Of a stretch of DNA of 17,266 bases, positions 15,141 to 17,266 are shown in pieces; position 1 is the first letter of the stretch, and each line of letters starts with the position of its first letter. Under the pieces are notes generated by a model, which ran no database searches, was not told the origin of the DNA, and worked only from the letters and a program-made list of their open reading frames with translations. Both the position numbers and the translations under genes were made by a program. Source of the DNA: Bacillota bacterium. GTDB taxonomy: Bacteria > Bacillota > Negativicutes > Sporomusales > UBA7701. The stretch spans positions 1-17,266 of the forward strand of contig JAEZLU010000010.1 in NCBI GenBank assembly GCA_023415075.1, read 5' to 3'.

Positions 15141-16727
15141 TTAGCCGATATTGAAGTTGACGAGTTTGGCGCCGAGGATGCCGTCCACGGCTTTGATTTT
15201 GAGCATGATCGGCGTAGGTATGTCGGCTTCGACGGTCATGACCATTATACTGGTGCCGGCGGTTTCGGTGCGGCCGACCTGCATACCGGCGATGTTGAGG
15301 CCGTTGTCGCCGAGGATTGTGCCGACTTTGCCGATGATGCCGGGTTTGTCGATGTGCGGGCCGATAAGCAGCCAGCCTTCGGGGGCGACGTCGACCCGGT
15401 AGCCGTCGATCATGACGATGCGGGCCTCGGCTTTGCCGAAGGTGGTGCCGGCGACCATGTGCTCGCCTTTGTCGGTACGGATGCGGACGGTGACCAGGTT
15501 GGCGAAGTGGGCGGTTTCTTTGCTCTTTATTTCTTTGGCCCTGATGCCGCGGGCTTTGGCGACGGCCGGGGCGTTGACGTAGTTGACGGTCTCCTGGAGG
15601 ATGGGGCCGAAAATGCCTTTGAGAACGGCGGTGGTGAGCATGCGGGTCTCGACCTCGCTTATCTGGCCGTTGTATTCGACCTCGACGGTTTCGATGCGAC
15701 CGTCGGCCAGGTGGACAGCCAGGCAGCCCATCTTTTCGGCCACGGTCAGGTAGGGCTTGATGACTTTCATGACATGGGCCGGCACCGGGGCGATGTTTAC
15801 CGCCGTAGTCACCGGCTCGCCGCGGAGGGCCAGCAGGATGCCTTCGGCGACGTCGACGGCGACGCCGACCTGGGCTTCGGCGGTCGAGGCACCCAGGTGG
15901 GGCGTAACGACGGTTTGCTCGAGGGCCAACAGCGGGTTGGCCGGGTCGACCGGCTCTTTGGCGAAAACGTCGATGGCGGCGCCGGCTACCCGGCCCTCGC
16001 TGATGGCTGCGGCGAGGGCAGCTTCGTCGATGATGCCGCCGCGGGCGCAGTTGATTATCCGCACACCCGGTTTCATTTTCTGCAGGCGGTCTTTGTTGAG
16101 CAGGTTTTTGGTTTCGGCGGTCAGCGGCAGGTGGAAGGTGACGAAGTCAGCGACTGCCAGGACTTCGTCGAGCTCCGCCAGTTCGATGTCGAGGGCTTTG
16201 GCGTTGTCGGCGCTGATGAAGGGGTCGTAGGCCAGGACTTTCATCTCCAGGGCCAGGGCCCGTTTGGCCACGCCGGTGCCGATGCGGCCGAGGCCGAGGA
16301 TGCCGAGGGTTTTGCCGCGGACCTCGACGCCGGTGAATTTGCTCCGCTGCCACTGGCCGGCTTTGAGGGAGCCGTGGGCCTGTGGTATGTTGCGGGCCAG
16401 GGCCAGGATCATGGCGACGGTGTGCTCGGTGGCGGCGATGGTGTTGCCTTCGGGGGCGTTGAGGACGATAATGCCTTTTTGGGTGGCGGCGTCGACGTCG
16501 ATGTTGTCGACGCCGACGCCGGCCCGGCCGATAACTTTGAGGTGCTCGGCGGCGGCGATGACCGTCTTGGTGACTTTGGTTTCGCTGCGGACGACCAGAC
16601 CGTCGTAGGCGGCGATGATTTTTACGAGTTCTTCTTCCGGCAGTTTGAGTTTGACGTCGACCTCGTGTTCTTTCTGTAGGATAGCGATGCCCTGCTCGGA
16701 TACAGGGTCGGCGACAAGTATTTTCAT
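15141..16727 (-). CDS. serA: D-3-phosphoglycerate dehydrogenase
   Basis: Catalyses the first step of serine biosynthesis: NAD-dependent oxidation of 3-phosphoglycerate to 3-phosphohydroxypyruvate. The 528-residue length matches the long SerA form. The N-terminal substrate domain is followed by the NAD motif GLGRIG (145-150). The catalytic R229 (NCARGG), E258 (FAKEP) and H277 (TPHLGAS) are present. An intervening domain and a C-terminal ACT domain follow, with HIDKPGIIGKVG at 458-469 and NIAGMQVGR at 478-486. The ACT domain suggests feedback inhibition by serine. The ATG at 16727 follows GGAGGG. Extending the frame upstream would translate the T-box, so that start is rejected. It is the first gene of an operon with DUF1015. 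Confidence 0.96.
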   Translation of the reverse strand: MKILVADPVSEQGIAILQKEHEVDVKLKLPEEELVKIIAAYDGLVVRSETKVTKTVIAAAEHLKVIGRAGVGVDNIDVDAATQKGIIVLNAPEGNTIAATEHTVAMILALARNIPQAHGSLKAGQWQRSKFTGVEVRGKTLGILGLGRIGTGVAKRALALEMKVLAYDPFISADNAKALDIELAELDEVLAVADFVTFHLPLTAETKNLLNKDRLQKMKPGVRIINCARGGIIDEAALAAAISEGRVAGAAIDVFAKEPVDPANPLLALEQTVVTPHLGASTAEAQVGVAVDVAEGILLALRGEPVTTAVNIAPVPAHVMKVIKPYLTVAEKMGCLAVHLADGRIETVEVEYNGQISEVETRMLTTAVLKGIFGPILQETVNYVNAPAVAKARGIRAKEIKSKETAHFANLVTVRIRTDKGEHMVAGTTFGKAEARIVMIDGYRVDVAPEGWLLIGPHIDKPGIIGKVGTILGDNGLNIAGMQVGRTETAGTSIMVMTVEADIPTPIMLKIKAVDGILGAKLVNFNIG

Positions 16728-16772
16728 GTTTATCCCTCCACTGTGCTGAATAGGTATCAGGTAGGAAAATAT

Positions 16773-16806
16773 AAAAAAACCCCGCCCCCAATAGGGACGA
16801 GATGTT
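16773..16806 (-). terminator. T-box terminator
   Basis: On the minus strand, CGTCCC pairs with GGGGCG (one G-U wobble) around TATTG, extended by weaker flanking pairs and followed by seven T residues (16779-16773). It directly follows the T-box sequence, which would form the competing antiterminator. Confidence 0.85.
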
Positions 16807-16998
16807 TTCCCGCGTTGCCACCCAGCTTGCCTTTCGGCCGACTCTTGCCGCTGTAGCGGGCGGAACCCGTCGTGATTCGTCATCAGCCGCTCCGGGGTGG
16901 AAACCGCACGGCCCGGCCCCCGGCTCGCACCAACCGCCGGTTCTCTTGAGGCCCTTGCCTTTGGCTTCCCCTTCATAGCGTCGCCTGTGTAAATTTAT
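16773..16998 (-). promoter_or_regulatory. T-box leader, serine-specific (UCC specifier)
   Basis: Read on the minus strand, the leader has the stem I signatures AAGAGAACCGGCGGTTGG and GTGCGAGCCGG. The specifier region is GGTTTCCACCCCGGAG, with UCC (16901-16899) in the position that holds the codon in other T-boxes. The T-box proper is GGGTGGCAACGCGGG (16823-16809). Its UGGC bulge would pair with a GCCA acceptor end, matching the G discriminator base of tRNA-Ser. A terminator follows. Uncharged tRNA-Ser should stabilise the antiterminator and allow serA and DUF1015 expression. The specifier agrees independently with the gene function. Confidence 0.93.
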
Positions 16999-17003
16999 TT
17001 CTG

Positions 17004-17032
17004 ATTATAATTGTTCCTCCCGGCAAAGTCAA
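17004..17032 (-). promoter_or_regulatory. Sigma-A type promoter of the serA operon
   Basis: TTGACT (17032-17027) and TATAAT (17009-17004) are 17 bases apart on the minus strand, nearly consensus. Transcription would start just before T-box stem I. Confidence 0.88.
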
Positions 17033-17044
17033 GTGTGTTTTTTG

Positions 17045-17059
17045 CGAAAACACTTTTCG
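17045..17059. repeat. Perfect palindrome upstream of the serA promoter
   Basis: CGAAAA-CAC-TTTTCG is a perfect 6-bp-arm inverted repeat, 13 bases upstream of the serA -35 box and 73 bases before the divergent gene. It could be an operator; nothing else supports that. Confidence 0.4.
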
Positions 17060-17132
17060 GAAAATTCGCCCCAAGAGGGATTCTCTGGCTGTATGCCAAA
17101 GTTATTATTATCCGAAAAAAAGGAGGCGCCCT

Positions 17133-17266
17133 ATGGATAAGGAGAGTCTGAAGGAATACCGCGAGCTTGTGACCCAGAAGGCCCGCGCATTGTGGGAAAA
17201 TCTCAGCGAGGAGGCCAAGTGGGCCAAGGAGGTCACCGAGATCCGCCTGCAGATGGAGTTTCTCGA
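17133..17266 (+). CDS. Unrecognised charged helical protein, 5' part only
   Basis: The ATG at 17133 follows AAAAGGAGG at the proper distance. The visible 44 residues begin MDKESLKEYRELVTQKARAL and are rich in Glu and Lys with a helical, coiled-coil-like pattern. The gene runs off the window, so no family can be named. It diverges from serA. Confidence 0.6.
   Translation, partial: MDKESLKEYRELVTQKARALWENLSEEAKWAKEVTEIRLQMEFL

Noticed and set aside
15123..16679. 518-codon plus-strand open frame opposite serA
   Set aside because: It is antisense to a certain serA; its Gly/Asp-rich composition is that of a GC-rich shadow frame.
16728..16976. N-terminal extension of serA
   Set aside because: The extra residues translate the T-box leader; the ATG at 16727 has GGAGGG and matches the SerA N-terminus.

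Overview
The window is GC-rich chromosomal DNA, probably from an anaerobic Firmicute; a Sporomusaceae/Negativicutes-like or clostridial host is my inference. The grounds are a 2-oxoacid:ferredoxin oxidoreductase, a 4Fe-4S family 4 uracil-DNA glycosylase, an AprAB-like flavoprotein/ferredoxin pair, a thioredoxin-reductase-like protein without a recognisable NADPH site, an aldo/keto reductase with two 4Fe-4S motifs, GTG and TTG starts behind strong GGAGG-type ribosome binding sites, and a T-box leader. No rRNA, tRNA, CRISPR array, transposase or phage gene was seen.

Layout. (1) 1-1845: a fused gamma/alpha subunit of a 2-oxoacid:ferredoxin oxidoreductase on the minus strand. Its 3' end meets a short fragment of the matching beta subunit in the opposite orientation, at a small GC palindrome, which indicates an inversion or an assembly fold-back. 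(2) 1958-2712: uracil-DNA glycosylase with its terminator. (3) 2713-7006: a redox module. A CRP/FNR-family regulator (plus strand) converges on a three-gene minus-strand operon: AprA/FrdA-like flavoprotein, 8Fe-8S ferredoxin and NhaC-family antiporter. (4) 7007-7622: a gene-free stretch with a candidate promoter and operator, a perfect 11-bp inverted repeat, a decayed copy of about 66 bp of the uracil-DNA glycosylase gene, and a terminator. (5) 7623-11286: a YkvI-type membrane protein, the thioredoxin-reductase-like flavoprotein, a small glycine-rich membrane protein, the aldo/keto reductase, a small CxxC protein and a bidirectional terminator. (6) 11290-13869: a GAF-PAS-GGDEF-HD-GYP cyclic-di-GMP protein with a degenerate GGDEF, preceded by a hairpin-rich leader holding a terminator. 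(7) 13870-17032: serA and a DUF1015 gene behind a serine T-box (UCC specifier). (8) 17133 to the end: the start of an unrecognised charged helical protein.

How the genes work together. Region 3 looks like a regulated unit in which a cytoplasmic flavoprotein and its ferredoxin oxidise or reduce an unidentified substrate that the NhaC-family carrier may move; the neighbouring regulator may control it. Region 7 is a serine-biosynthesis operon switched on by uncharged tRNA-Ser. The redox enzymes of regions 1, 3 and 5 suggest a ferredoxin-centred anaerobic metabolism. The most unusual items are the AprAB-like/NhaC/regulator module, the flavin disulfide reductase without an NADPH site, the inverted beta-subunit junction, the relocated glycosylase fragment, and the attenuator-like leader of the cyclic-di-GMP gene.
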